DNA of 37,796 bases, taken from positions 1-37,796 of the forward strand of contig JAGCJL010000078.1 of NCBI GenBank assembly GCA_017647975.1, written 5' to 3'. Positions 15,877 through 24,554 of this stretch are shown here, piece after piece. Each line of letters opens with the position of its first letter. Position 1 is the first letter of the stretch. The stretch comes from Bacteroidaceae bacterium. Lineage in GTDB: Bacteria; Bacteroidota; Bacteroidia; Bacteroidales; Bacteroidaceae. Both the position numbers and the translations under genes were made by a program. Under the pieces are notes generated by a model, which was given only the letters and a program-made list of their open reading frames with translations, did not search any database and was not told where the DNA came from.

Positions 15877-16392
15877 CTATTCTTTGTACCACGATGCGTA
15901 CATTATATAATCCTCGGCAATGCGTTCCACAATATCTTTCTGTTGCTCCTTGCTTACCTCTTTAATCTTCTTTGCCGGAACTCCTGCGTAAATATATCCG
16001 CCCTCAACACGCATGCCTGATGTGACGAGAGCATTTGCTGCAACAATGGCACCGCTTTCCACTACGGCATTGTCAAGAACCGTTGCTCCCATGCCTATTA
16101 GACAATTATTCTCAATGATAGCACCATGTATTGTGGCATTGTGACCAATGGATACATTATCACCTATAACAGTCTTTGAACGCTTGTACAGGGTGTGTAC
16201 AACAGCACCGTCTTGTATGTTTACATTGTTGCCTATAGTTATGCTGTTTACATCACCACGAAGAACTGTTCCATACCAGATAGAACAGTTGTCACCCATG
16301 GTAACGTCGCCGATGATAGCGGCTGTTTCAGCAAGGAAACAATTATCGCCTATTTGCGGTGTGTGTCCTAAAATCTCTCTTATAATGGCCAT
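15877..16392 (-). CDS. Gamma-carbonic-anhydrase-like hexapeptide-repeat protein
   Basis: 171 residues of left-handed beta-helix repeats ([LIV]GxxxxI pattern, about residues 13-135) with a C-terminal helix (SKEQQKDIVERIAEDY). Three histidines at the inter-subunit zinc site are present: H66 (AVVHTLY), H84 (IGHNATIH) and H89. Residues R45, D47 and Q60, also used by gamma-CAs, appear in VLRGDVN and IQDG. This is the YrdA/PaaY-type subgroup, in which carbonic anhydrase activity is often unproven; an acyl- or metal-related role is an alternative. It starts one base after the helicase stop, so it is in the same transcript. Confidence 0.85.
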   Translation of the reverse strand: MAIIREILGHTPQIGDNCFLAETAAIIGDVTMGDNCSIWYGTVLRGDVNSITIGNNVNIQDGAVVHTLYKRSKTVIGDNVSIGHNATIHGAIIENNCLIGMGATVLDNAVVESGAIVAANALVTSGMRVEGGYIYAGVPAKKIKEVSKEQQKDIVERIAEDYIMYASWYKE

Positions 16393-16393
16393 A

Positions 16394-17752
16394 TCACTCT
16401 TTGTTTACGGTATTGTTTTCCCTATTCTTTTTCTTGGGACGATAATGTCTGCGATTTTTTTGCTTTTTCTCAGCAGGCTTACCCTCTTTGTTGTTTTGCG
16501 GTTCCTTTTTTTCTTTATGTTCGCCGTTCTTCTTCCTACGATATTTGTTGTTGCCGCCTTTATAATTTTTTCTATCTCCTTTTTTCTCTTTCTTGCTTTT
16601 AGGCTCATATTGGGGTGCCTCTCCCAGTTCCTCAGGGATTTCAAGTTTGGGAATATCTTGTTCAATAAAGTCCTCAATGCGTTTGAAATATTCCTGATCA
16701 TCGACCGAAACAAATGTTATGGCACGTCCTTTGGCACCGGCACGTGCTGTACGTCCTATGCGGTGGATATAATCATCGCAATCACGTGGAACATCGTAGT
16801 TGATTACAATACGAATATCATCAATGTCAATTCCTCGTGCAAGAATGTCGGTGGCTATAATCATGTCAATCTTGCGACTCTTGTAGCGGAACATGATTTC
16901 GTCACGTTCGCTTTGGCTAAGGTCGCTGTGCATTTCGCCAACATTGAAGCCTTGTTTCTTCATCATTAGTGAAATCTCTTTTACTTTGCTCTTACGAGAT
17001 GTAAAAAGAATTGTTCTTTCACTACTTTCGTTTTTGAATATTTCCCTGATGATACCGGGCTTTTGTCCCTCATGGCATATGTATGCCTGTTGTGTTATTC
17101 CTTCTGCTGGCTTTGCAAGTGCCAATGTTATCTGTAGCGGGTTGGTGAGAATGTTCTCAGCTAAACGACGTATCTCTGTAGGCATTGTTGCGGAGAAGAG
17201 CATAGTCTGTCTCTCCTTTGGAAGCATCTTCGCAATGGTCATGATGTCGTTGTAGAAACCCATGTCGAGCATTCTGTCGGCTTCGTCAAGTATAAAGAAT
17301 GATACTTTTGAAAGGTCAATGTTACCAAGGTTTATATGGCTTATGAGTCTGCCCGGTGTTGCAACAATAATATCTGCACCTTTTGCCATGCCACGAAGTT
17401 CCTGTTCGTAGCGTTGTCCGTCGTTGCCTCCATATACGGCAACTCCTGAGACCGGCATGAAATATGTGAATCCTTCGAGTTGACGATCTATTTGCTGTGC
17501 AAGTTCTCTTGTAGGTGCCATTATTACGCAGTTTATGGCATCTTCGGGATATCCTCCTCGGCATAGCTTGTTCAAAACAGGCAACAAGTAGGCTGCTGTC
17601 TTTCCTGTTCCGGTCTGTGCCACACCAATGATGTCACGTCCGTCGAGTAAAGGCTGTATTGTCTGTTCTTGAATAGGGGTACACTCTTCAAACCTCATGG
17701 CATCGAGTGCATCCAATATCTCGTCTTCAAAATCAAAATCGGTAAAATACAT
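16394..17752 (-). CDS. DEAD-box ATP-dependent RNA helicase
   Basis: 452 residues. The helicase core spans about 1-370: a Q-motif (F-E-E-C-T-P-I-Q, near 21-28), Walker A AQTGTGKT (K51), PTREL, DEAD at 156-159, SAT, and the C-terminal ARGIDIDD and HRIGRTARAG motifs. The tail from about 375 is strongly basic and Lys/Arg/Asn-rich (KKEKKGDRKNYKGG onward), typical of RhlE-group helicases that bind structured RNA in ribosome assembly or mRNA decay. It starts 3 bases after the upstream permease stop. The paralogue name (rhlE, deaD) cannot be settled from sequence alone. Confidence 0.93.
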   Translation of the reverse strand: MYFTDFDFEDEILDALDAMRFEECTPIQEQTIQPLLDGRDIIGVAQTGTGKTAAYLLPVLNKLCRGGYPEDAINCVIMAPTRELAQQIDRQLEGFTYFMPVSGVAVYGGNDGQRYEQELRGMAKGADIIVATPGRLISHINLGNIDLSKVSFFILDEADRMLDMGFYNDIMTIAKMLPKERQTMLFSATMPTEIRRLAENILTNPLQITLALAKPAEGITQQAYICHEGQKPGIIREIFKNESSERTILFTSRKSKVKEISLMMKKQGFNVGEMHSDLSQSERDEIMFRYKSRKIDMIIATDILARGIDIDDIRIVINYDVPRDCDDYIHRIGRTARAGAKGRAITFVSVDDQEYFKRIEDFIEQDIPKLEIPEELGEAPQYEPKSKKEKKGDRKNYKGGNNKYRRKKNGEHKEKKEPQNNKEGKPAEKKQKNRRHYRPKKKNRENNTVNKE

Positions 17753-17755
17753 ATT

Positions 17756-18865
17756 CTATCTTGGTGCTTTTCGGTATAAATATATTGCTAATATTGCAAA
17801 CATTATGTTTGGAAGCCATACAGCTAATGCTACAGGCATGTGTTCGGCAAAAGCCGATGAAATTGTCTGGAATAAAATGTATGAAAAACTTAATGCCAGT
17901 CCAATTCCCAACGAAAGTCCCATACCTCCCTTTCTTTTTCTTGATGAGAGTGAGGCTCCAATGATTGTCATAATGAATGCAGCAAAGGACATTGCTATAC
18001 GTTTGTGGTACTCAATCTCAAAGCGTCTGATATTTGCAAGGCCTCGTGCCTGCTGTTTGTCAATGTAAACACTAAGTTCAGGGCTTGTCATTGTCTCCTC
18101 CTCGCCTTCAGAAATAAGGAAATCACTGGGCTCAAAAGGTAGAACTGTATCCAACGCCTCCTTGCGGCTTTCGCGAATCTCCTCCTTGTCGTCTTTTAGT
18201 TCGCGTATGAGCCAACGGCGGGCTGTCCATGTGTAAGGCTTGTCGGGGTTGTATGTAATGGTTGCCGATTCCATGTGCGAAACAAGTTTCTTATCTTCGA
18301 AACGGTCGAGCATGAAACGCCATCCCATGTTGTTCCGGCTTTCAAAACGTTCCATGAAAGCAATGGTGTTTTCATCAATCTTCAACTGTATATTGCTTCC
18401 CGATTCAACCTTCTTGCTACGGTTATGCTCTTGCTCAAAAGCCAGTCGTGTCTCATTACCAACAGGAATGATATAAGCTCCGAGTACGTATGTCATTATG
18501 GCTATCAGTGTAGCCGAGATGACATATGGCTTCATCAATCTTCTGAAACTTACTCCTGATGCCAAAATTGCGATAATCTCGGAGTTTTCAGCCAGTTTTG
18601 AGGTAAAATAGATGACCGATATAAAGACGAATAGGGCACTGAATGTGTTTGCGTAATAAGGAGCAAGGTTGACATAATAGTCGAAGATGATTTCGCTCAT
18701 CTTGGCATTTGAGGTGACGAATTTGTCAATGTTTTCATTGTAATCAAATACAACGATGACAATAATGATAAGTGCCAACATAAAGAAGTATGTTCCCAAA
18801 AACTTTTTTATGATGTACCAGTCCAACTTATTCATTTTAAAATATTTGAGCCACCTCATTCTCAT
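17756..18865 (-). CDS. LptF/LptG (YjgP/YjgQ) family LPS-export permease
   Basis: 369 residues. Family layout is clear: TM helices near residues 24-42, 68-88 and 112-133, a periplasmic beta-jellyroll domain in the middle (about 145-265), then three more helices (about 290-365). The KKFLGTYFFMLALIIIVIVVFDYNENIDKF start resembles the LptG-like Bacteroidetes form. With LptB it would extract LPS from the inner membrane and pass it to LptC/A. The partner LptF and LptB are not in the window. Start is uncertain: ATGs at 18865, 18859 and 18835 are in frame, and the last (MNKLDWYIIKK) best fits the family N-terminus. The 8-base gap to tgt suggests co-transcription. Confidence 0.9.
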   Translation of the reverse strand: MRMRWLKYFKMNKLDWYIIKKFLGTYFFMLALIIIVIVVFDYNENIDKFVTSNAKMSEIIFDYYVNLAPYYANTFSALFVFISVIYFTSKLAENSEIIAILASGVSFRRLMKPYVISATLIAIMTYVLGAYIIPVGNETRLAFEQEHNRSKKVESGSNIQLKIDENTIAFMERFESRNNMGWRFMLDRFEDKKLVSHMESATITYNPDKPYTWTARRWLIRELKDDKEEIRESRKEALDTVLPFEPSDFLISEGEEETMTSPELSVYIDKQQARGLANIRRFEIEYHKRIAMSFAAFIMTIIGASLSSRKRKGGMGLSLGIGLALSFSYILFQTISSAFAEHMPVALAVWLPNIMFAILAIYLYRKAPR

Positions 18866-18873
18866 TCAGTTTT

Positions 18874-20004
18874 TTATAAACGTCGTGTAACCTCCTGGAG
18901 CATGTTTTTCTTCCATGTCGCGTAATCGTCCATCAATATATGTTTGCGTGCCTCTTGTGTGAGCCAAACGTAAAATGCCAGATTGTGTATTGATGCAATT
19001 TCAAGTGCCAACAGTTCTTGTGCAACAAAAAGATGTCGTAGATAAGCCTTGCTGTAAAGGGTGTCGACAAATGATGCTCCCTCTTCTTCTATTGGCGAGA
19101 AATCATATTTCCATTTTTCGTTACGCATGTTCATTATACCATGTTTTGTGAACAGCATGGCGTTGCGTCCGTTGCGTGTAGGCATAACACAGTCGAACAT
19201 GTCCACTCCACGTTCTATGGCTTCGAGTATGTTTGCCGGTGTTCCGACTCCCATGAGGTAACGTGGTTTGTCGGTTGGGAGTATTTCATTTACAACCTCA
19301 ATCATCTCATACATCTTTTCAGCTGGTTCACCTACAGCTAATCCGCCAATAGCGTTTCCTGCAGCACCTTTTGATGCAATGAATTCAGCCGATACTTTTC
19401 TCAAGTCGGGATATACGCAACCCTGTACAATTGGGAACAATTGTTGCTCGTAACCATATTTGGCATCGGTTTCAGCAAGTCTGTTGATACATCTGTCAAG
19501 CCAACGGTGTGTTCTTTCCATTGATTTCTTAGCATAGTTGTAGTCTGCTGTTCCGGGTGTACATTCGTCAAATGCCATGATAATGTCGGCACCAATGCTA
19601 CGCTCAATATCCATTACGCTCTCGGGCGAAAAGAAATGTTTTGAACCATCTATGTGAGAACGGAACTCAACTCCTTCTTCGCTCATTTTACGTATGTCTT
19701 TCAACGAAAAAACCTGAAAGCCACCGCTGTCGGTTAGGATAGGGCGGTCCCAAGAGTTGAACTTGTGAAGTCCGCCGGCTTTTTCAAGAACATCAAGTCC
19801 CGGACGAAGGTATAAATGATAGGTGTTTCCCAAGATAATCTGTGCCTTGATATCCTCTTTAAGACTTGGAATCTGTACACCTTTTACCGAGCCAACAGTT
19901 CCCACAGGCATAAAAATAGGTGTCATTATATCGCCATGGTCTGTTGATAAGATACCAGCACGAGCCTTACTGCCACTATCTGTATGTAATAATTTGAAAT
20001 TCAC
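18874..20004 (-). CDS. tgt: Queuine tRNA-ribosyltransferase Tgt, without the zinc cysteines
   Basis: 376 residues. It exchanges guanine-34 for preQ1 in tRNAs with GUN anticodons. Landmarks are D92 in TDSGGFQVFSL, the preQ1-binding VQGCVYPDLR and GGLAVGE, and the nucleophile D271 in MFDCVMPTRNGRN. The C-terminal zinc site is altered: in E. coli Tgt, Cys302, Cys304, Cys307 and His333 bind zinc, while here the aligned residues are G309, S311, D314 and H340 (EGASFVDTLYSKAYLRHL..IHN). The surrounding helix is otherwise well conserved, so this is not a sequencing frameshift. It lies 3 bases downstream of lon and 8 bases before the LptF/G-type gene, deep inside one transcript. Confidence 0.93.
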   Translation of the reverse strand: MNFKLLHTDSGSKARAGILSTDHGDIMTPIFMPVGTVGSVKGVQIPSLKEDIKAQIILGNTYHLYLRPGLDVLEKAGGLHKFNSWDRPILTDSGGFQVFSLKDIRKMSEEGVEFRSHIDGSKHFFSPESVMDIERSIGADIIMAFDECTPGTADYNYAKKSMERTHRWLDRCINRLAETDAKYGYEQQLFPIVQGCVYPDLRKVSAEFIASKGAAGNAIGGLAVGEPAEKMYEMIEVVNEILPTDKPRYLMGVGTPANILEAIERGVDMFDCVMPTRNGRNAMLFTKHGIMNMRNEKWKYDFSPIEEEGASFVDTLYSKAYLRHLFVAQELLALEIASIHNLAFYVWLTQEARKHILMDDYATWKKNMLQEVTRRL

Positions 20005-20007
20005 GTT

Positions 20008-22449
20008 TTAATCCTTAAAGTTTATTGGGTTTTTAACTTGTTCTTTCAAGAGTGCTATCTCAAAAACATCTTTTACCTCGTTGACATAGTGGAATGTGAG
20101 TCCTTTGAGATAAATCTCGGGTATAGCCTCGATATTACGTCTGTTCTCTTCACAAATGATTATCTCATTTATTCCGGCACGTTTTGCTGCAAGGATTTTT
20201 TCTTTTATACCACCAACAGGCAAAACTTTACCGCGTAGAGTTATTTCTCCTGTCATGGCCAAGTTGGGCTTAACCTTTCTTTGTGTAAATGCCGAAGCAA
20301 GTGCTGTGGCCATTGTTATGCCAGCCGAAGGACCGTCTTTGGGAATTGCTCCCTCGGGGACATGAAGGTGAACATTCCATTTGTCAAAAATATCATGTGG
20401 GATATTCAAAATATCAGCATGTGATTTAATGTATTCAAGAGCAAGCAGAGCCGACTCTTTCATTACATCGCCAAGATTACCGGTGAGTGTCAATTTCTCG
20501 CCTTTACCACGGCTTAGGCTTGTTTCTATGAAAAGGATTTCGCCACCAACAGCGGTCCAGGCAAGTCCTGTGACCACACCCGCAAAATTATTGCCTTGAT
20601 ATTTGTCGCGTGAGAATTCCTTGACACCAAGCAACTCTTTTAGATGTGCCGGTTTGATATTTGTCGTTTCAATAGAGCCAGATATCGATTTCTGGAATGC
20701 AAGGCGACGGCAAATCTTACCAATCTTCTTTTCAAGAGTTCTGACTCCCGATTCACGGGTGTAGTTCTCTATAATCTCTTCTATAGCTTGTTTGCTGAAT
20801 TTTATATTTTCATCGGTAATACCGTTTGCCTCTTTCTCTTTTGGTACAAGATGACGTTTGGCAATTTCTATTTTTTCTTCGGTGAGATAACCGCTAACCT
20901 CTATCAACTCCATGCGGTCGAGTAGTGGTGCAGGGATAGTTGAAAGGCTGTTGGCAGTTGCAATGAACATTACTTTTGAGAGGTCGTAATCGACATCAAG
21001 GAAATTATCGTGGAATGCAATGTTCTGCTCCGGATCAAGAACTTCCAATAGTGCCGATGAAGGATCGCCGTGTGTTGACATTTGTCCAATCTTGTCAATC
21101 TCATCGAGTATGAATACAGGATTGTCTGTTCCTGCTTTTGTGAGATTTTTAAGGATGCGTCCCGGCATGGCACCTATGTATGTCTTGCGGTGTCCTCTTA
21201 TCTCTGATTCATCATGAATACCGCCCAATGACATACGTACATATTTGCGTTTCATAGCGGCTGCTATGGATTTACCCAACGATGTCTTACCAACTCCCGG
21301 AGGGCCATAAAGACATATAATGGGTGACTTTAAGTCGCCACGCATCTTGATAACTGCGAGGTGCTCAAGTATTCTCTCTTTAACTTTGTCAAGACCATAA
21401 TGGTCGTGATCGAGAACTTTGCGTGCATGTGCTATATCAAGATTGTCTTTTGTAACCTCACCCCATGGCAGGTTTACAAACATCTGCAGATAGTTGAGCT
21501 GTACATGGTAGTCGGGTGACTGAGGGTTGATTCTGCTAAGTTTCAAAAGTTCTCTGTTGAATATATCATCAATCTCTTTTGACCATAATTTCTTCTCGGC
21601 CTTTTCGCTCAGTTCTTTTGTGTCCTGATCTTGCACGTTGCCACCATTCAATTCTTCTTGAATATTTTTCATCTGCTGTTGCAGGAAATATTCGCGTTGC
21701 TGCTGGTCAATCTCGTGGTGTGTCTTGTTACGAATTGAGTCATATATGTTTGCAAGCTCTATGTCGCGGTCTAAGAAATTTAGAAGTTTAAAACCGCGTT
21801 GCTTTATACTTGTCTCATTAAAAAGAGCAAGTCTGTCTTCATGGGTAAACTTGATGTTTGCACACAAGAAGTTGATTAGGGCAGAACTGTTTGATATGTT
21901 GTTGAGGGCAAAAATAGCTTCGGGCTGTGTTTCGTTGATGTTAAAAACTTTAGCTCCTTTTTCCTTGCAAATTTTTGCAAGTACTTTCATCTCCTTTTCG
22001 TTTTTCTCCTCAATATCCTCATAATTTTCAACCTTACCAATGAGGTATGGGGTACGTGCAGTAATCTCTGTGAGTTTTATTTTTTGGAAACCTTGCAAGA
22101 CTACTGTCGTTGAATTGTCGGGCATCTCGAAGATGCGTAAAATTTTTGCCACAGTTCCAACATTGTAAAGGTCGTTCATGTCGGGGTGCTCTGTTCTGTG
22201 ATCTTTCTGACAGAAAACACCCATGCAACCTTTTGATTTCTCCAGGTTCCTGATAAGACGCAACGATGCTGCTCTACCAATAGATACAGGAAGTACGGTT
22301 GTTGGGAATAGTAACATATTACGTAACGGCAATATAGGTAACTCCTCTCCGAATTTTGTTCTTGGACTTAAAGCTTCCGGCTCTTCGTTGTATTCGGTTA
22401 TAAGTGCCAGCCTGTTATCCTTTAAATTATCATCATCCATTGTTGCCAT
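20008..22449 (-). CDS. lon: ATP-dependent protease Lon (La)
   Basis: 813 residues in the standard order: an N-terminal LonN substrate domain (about 35-235; [23 protein letters not shown]), a coiled helical segment (about 245-320), the AAA+ module with Walker [14 protein letters not shown] and Walker [11 protein letters not shown], and the C-terminal protease domain. The Ser-Lys dyad is S708 in PKDGPSAG and K749 in GGIKEK. It degrades damaged and regulatory proteins in the cytosol. It heads a six-gene same-strand run (lon, tgt, LptF/G-type, DEAD-box, gamma-CA-like, DPP IV) with gaps of 3, 8, 3, 1 and 44 bases. Start chosen at 22449 (MATMDDDN); an ATG three codons later is equally possible. Confidence 0.96.
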   Translation of the reverse strand: MATMDDDNLKDNRLALITEYNEEPEALSPRTKFGEELPILPLRNMLLFPTTVLPVSIGRAASLRLIRNLEKSKGCMGVFCQKDHRTEHPDMNDLYNVGTVAKILRIFEMPDNSTTVVLQGFQKIKLTEITARTPYLIGKVENYEDIEEKNEKEMKVLAKICKEKGAKVFNINETQPEAIFALNNISNSSALINFLCANIKFTHEDRLALFNETSIKQRGFKLLNFLDRDIELANIYDSIRNKTHHEIDQQQREYFLQQQMKNIQEELNGGNVQDQDTKELSEKAEKKLWSKEIDDIFNRELLKLSRINPQSPDYHVQLNYLQMFVNLPWGEVTKDNLDIAHARKVLDHDHYGLDKVKERILEHLAVIKMRGDLKSPIICLYGPPGVGKTSLGKSIAAAMKRKYVRMSLGGIHDESEIRGHRKTYIGAMPGRILKNLTKAGTDNPVFILDEIDKIGQMSTHGDPSSALLEVLDPEQNIAFHDNFLDVDYDLSKVMFIATANSLSTIPAPLLDRMELIEVSGYLTEEKIEIAKRHLVPKEKEANGITDENIKFSKQAIEEIIENYTRESGVRTLEKKIGKICRRLAFQKSISGSIETTNIKPAHLKELLGVKEFSRDKYQGNNFAGVVTGLAWTAVGGEILFIETSLSRGKGEKLTLTGNLGDVMKESALLALEYIKSHADILNIPHDIFDKWNVHLHVPEGAIPKDGPSAGITMATALASAFTQRKVKPNLAMTGEITLRGKVLPVGGIKEKILAAKRAGINEIIICEENRRNIEAIPEIYLKGLTFHYVNEVKDVFEIALLKEQVKNPINFKD

Positions 22450-22497
22450 GGTATTTCTATTTAATTATTTATTCTTTATGCTTTTTACAATTAGACG

Positions 22498-22528
22498 CGA
22501 AGATACGTTTTTTTGGCAATATGAGAAA
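22498..22528 (-). promoter_or_regulatory. Promoter of the lon operon
   Basis: Minus strand: -33 TTTC (plus 22525-22528), 19-base spacer, -7 TATCTTCG (plus 22498-22505). The leader would be about 43 bases. No heat-shock inverted repeat (CIRCE or HAIR) is visible in the 22450-22670 gap. Confidence 0.5.
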
Positions 22529-22636
22529 GTTTTTATTATTAAATAATATTATAATAATTGTAATTTGTGGATTTGTGTAAATAGTTAATAAAATAAAAAT
22601 GCAATAGGAGTTGTGTTTTTAGTCGCTATTTTGTTA

Positions 22637-22644
22637 TATCTTCG
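22637..22644 (+). promoter_or_regulatory. -7 element of the lipid-kinase-family gene
   Basis: TATCTTCG followed by C. Transcription would start near 22650, leaving about 20 bases before the GTG start at 22671. No -33 TTTG lies at the right distance. Confidence 0.4.
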
Positions 22645-22670
22645 CATAGGATTTTAAATGCTGATTTCAA

Positions 22671-23660
22671 GTGGATACCAAACAGAGCATATTGTTCCTT
22701 ATTAACCCTAAATCGGGAGTTCTTAGTAAAAAGAATCTTCCGAGGCTTATAGAGGATAATATTGATCGCAATAAATTCGATTACAAAATTGAATTTACTC
22801 AATTTGCGGGGCATGCCTGTGAACTGACGGCTGCAGCAGTCGATCGTGGTGTGGATGTTGTTGTTGCTGTTGGTGGTGATGGTACTGTAAATGAGGTCGC
22901 TCGTTCGTTGATTCATACTAAAACGGCTTTAGGAGTATTGCCTTGTGGTTCCGGTAATGGTTTTGCAAGACATATAGGTATTCCGGTTGATTTGAAAAGG
23001 GCTATAGAGTTTATAAATATTGCCGAACCTCTCTCTATTGACTACGGAAAATTAAATGGCAAGCCCTTCTTTTGTGCTTGTGGATTTGGGTTTGATGCTC
23101 TCGTGAGTAAGGATTTTGCCAATAGTGATAATCGCGGCGTTTTTGGCTATATTCATAAAACACTTGTCGATTGGGTGACTTATAAACCGGAGGTGTATGA
23201 ACTTGAAGCCGATTCAGGAAAGAGAAAATATAAAGCATTTCTTATCGCTTGTGGAAATGCTTCGCAATATGGAAATAATGCATACATAGCACCATATGCA
23301 TCTATGCGTGACGGTATGTTGAGCGTTTCAATTCTTGAACCTTTTACACCAATTGAGGTGCCAGTGGTCGTTGGGCAACTGTTTTCAAGCAAATTAAATG
23401 AGAATAGTCACATGACGACATTTACAACTCGCAAATTGGTTATAAAAAGAGAAAAGGCTGGGCCGGTTCATTACGATGGAGAACCTTATATGATGGATAA
23501 AGAACTTGTGGTGGAGATTGTTCCCGGAGGTCTCAATGTGCTTGCTTTTCCTGGTTGGGATGGAACTTCACTTCCGGTTCCTTTGTATAAGCAAATACGG
23601 GAAATTATGGAGGAAGCTGTTGCGGAATTACCGTCGTTGCCAACTTTTACTATCCGATAA
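22671..23660 (+). CDS. Diacylglycerol/sphingoid-base kinase family protein (DagK/YegS/LCB5 fold)
   Basis: 329 residues. The N-terminal nucleotide-binding domain has NPKSG (12-16), GGDGTVNEV (68-76) and the PCGSGNGFARHIG loop (about 96-108). The C-terminal beta domain carries DGMLSVSIL and VHYDGEPY (lipid-kinase 'DGE' motif). It probably phosphorylates a membrane lipid such as diacylglycerol. Because Bacteroidales make sphingolipids, a sphingoid base is a possible substrate, but the sequence does not decide. The start is GTG at 22671; the nearby ATG at 22658 is out of frame. It is monocistronic and converges with the methyltransferase gene across 33 bases with no clear hairpin. Confidence 0.85.
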   Translation: MDTKQSILFLINPKSGVLSKKNLPRLIEDNIDRNKFDYKIEFTQFAGHACELTAAAVDRGVDVVVAVGGDGTVNEVARSLIHTKTALGVLPCGSGNGFARHIGIPVDLKRAIEFINIAEPLSIDYGKLNGKPFFCACGFGFDALVSKDFANSDNRGVFGYIHKTLVDWVTYKPEVYELEADSGKRKYKAFLIACGNASQYGNNAYIAPYASMRDGMLSVSILEPFTPIEVPVVVGQLFSSKLNENSHMTTFTTRKLVIKREKAGPVHYDGEPYMMDKELVVEIVPGGLNVLAFPGWDGTSLPVPLYKQIREIMEEAVAELPSLPTFTIR

Positions 23661-23693
23661 TTCTTTTGAAAATTATTTACAATTAGTACGGCT

Positions 23694-24404
23694 TTATTCA
23701 ATTCTGAGGTAAAAATCCCTTAGAATCTCTTTTGCTTCATCACTATAAACACCCCGGCTGTTCTCTAATATCAAGGTGTTCTCTTTTATCTCTTCCTCTT
23801 TGTTTAAGGAAAATTCCAATAGAACTCTTTTTGCATTTTTCTCAGGTGTAGTCTTGATGAGCGTAATTCGGCTTCCATAAAAGTTGTTCTCATATGCAAC
23901 TCTTTGCCAATCATGCATTATATCGGTTGGTATGATAATGGATACTTTTCCATTTTCGCTTAATAATTCTTTGCATTTCTTGAAAAAGTCATCGTTGTTG
24001 AGGCTGTCATTGTGACGAGCCATAGTACGTGCGGTATTATCACATTTCAGACTGTTTGAGAAATATGGCGGGTTACTTACGATTGTATCAAAACGTTCGT
24101 TGGAAGTGAATAATAACAGGTCCTTGTTTATGATTGAAATTCTGTTTTTCCAAGGAGATTTATTTACATTTTCTTGGGCTTGTCTTGCTGCGTTTTTATC
24201 TATTTCTATACCGGTGATTGTGGCATCGCATCTTTGTGCAGCCATGATGGCAATGAGGCCACTTCCGCAGCCGATATCAAGAATGTTGTTGCTTTGTGAA
24301 CAGTCGAACCATCCTCCAAGCAGACAACCGTCTGTACCAACTTTCATGGCACATCCATCTTGTACTATTGTGAATTTCTTGAATTGAAAATAGTTGTTTG
24401 ACAT
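23694..24404 (-). CDS. trmN6: tRNA1(Val) (adenine-37-N6)-methyltransferase
   Basis: 236-residue class I SAM methyltransferase. The opening QFKKFTIVQDGCAMKVGTDGCLLGGW is diagnostic of the YfiC/TrmN6 group. SAM motif I is LDIGCGSGLIA (about 42-52), the acidic ribose-binding residue is in GIEIDK, and the amino-methylating motif is NPPYF (111-115). It methylates N6 of A37 in tRNA-Val. It is divergent from the aminopeptidase P gene, with its own promoter at 24429-24460. Confidence 0.9.
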   Translation of the reverse strand: MSNNYFQFKKFTIVQDGCAMKVGTDGCLLGGWFDCSQSNNILDIGCGSGLIAIMAAQRCDATITGIEIDKNAARQAQENVNKSPWKNRISIINKDLLLFTSNERFDTIVSNPPYFSNSLKCDNTARTMARHNDSLNNDDFFKKCKELLSENGKVSIIIPTDIMHDWQRVAYENNFYGSRITLIKTTPEKNAKRVLLEFSLNKEEEIKENTLILENSRGVYSDEAKEILRDFYLRIE

Positions 24405-24428
24405 TTTTTTACATCTTTTTTCGGTTTA

Positions 24429-24460
24429 CGAATTTATACTAAAAATACTTAACAGCCAAG
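24429..24460 (-). promoter_or_regulatory. Promoter of the tRNA methyltransferase gene
   Basis: Minus strand: -33 CTTG (plus 24457-24460), 20-base spacer, -7 TAAATTCG (plus 24429-24436), each one mismatch from consensus. Leader about 18 bases. Confidence 0.45.
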
Positions 24461-24500
24461 TTCTGTGGGGGTGAATGGAGTAATTTTATTGTTGAACCTA

Positions 24501-24531
24501 TGTGCTTTTTGAATAAATATGGCTATATTCG
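24501..24531 (+). promoter_or_regulatory. Promoter of the aminopeptidase P gene
   Basis: -33 TGTG at 24501-24504, 19-base spacer, -7 TATATTCG at 24524-24531. It lies inside the longest possible open frame (from 24519), which argues that translation begins at the later ATG, 24555. Confidence 0.45.
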
Positions 24532-24554
24532 CGAATAATAAAGTTTTTAATATT

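Noticed and set aside
16148..16969. 273-codon plus-strand open frame with very hydrophobic translation
   Set aside because: It is the antisense of the Lys-rich tail of the DEAD-box helicase (Lys codons read as Phe/Leu) and the gamma-CA-like gene. The apparent membrane protein is an artefact.
22450..22670. Looked for a CIRCE/HAIR heat-shock operator before lon
   Set aside because: No matching inverted repeat is present; only an ordinary -33/-7 promoter is seen.
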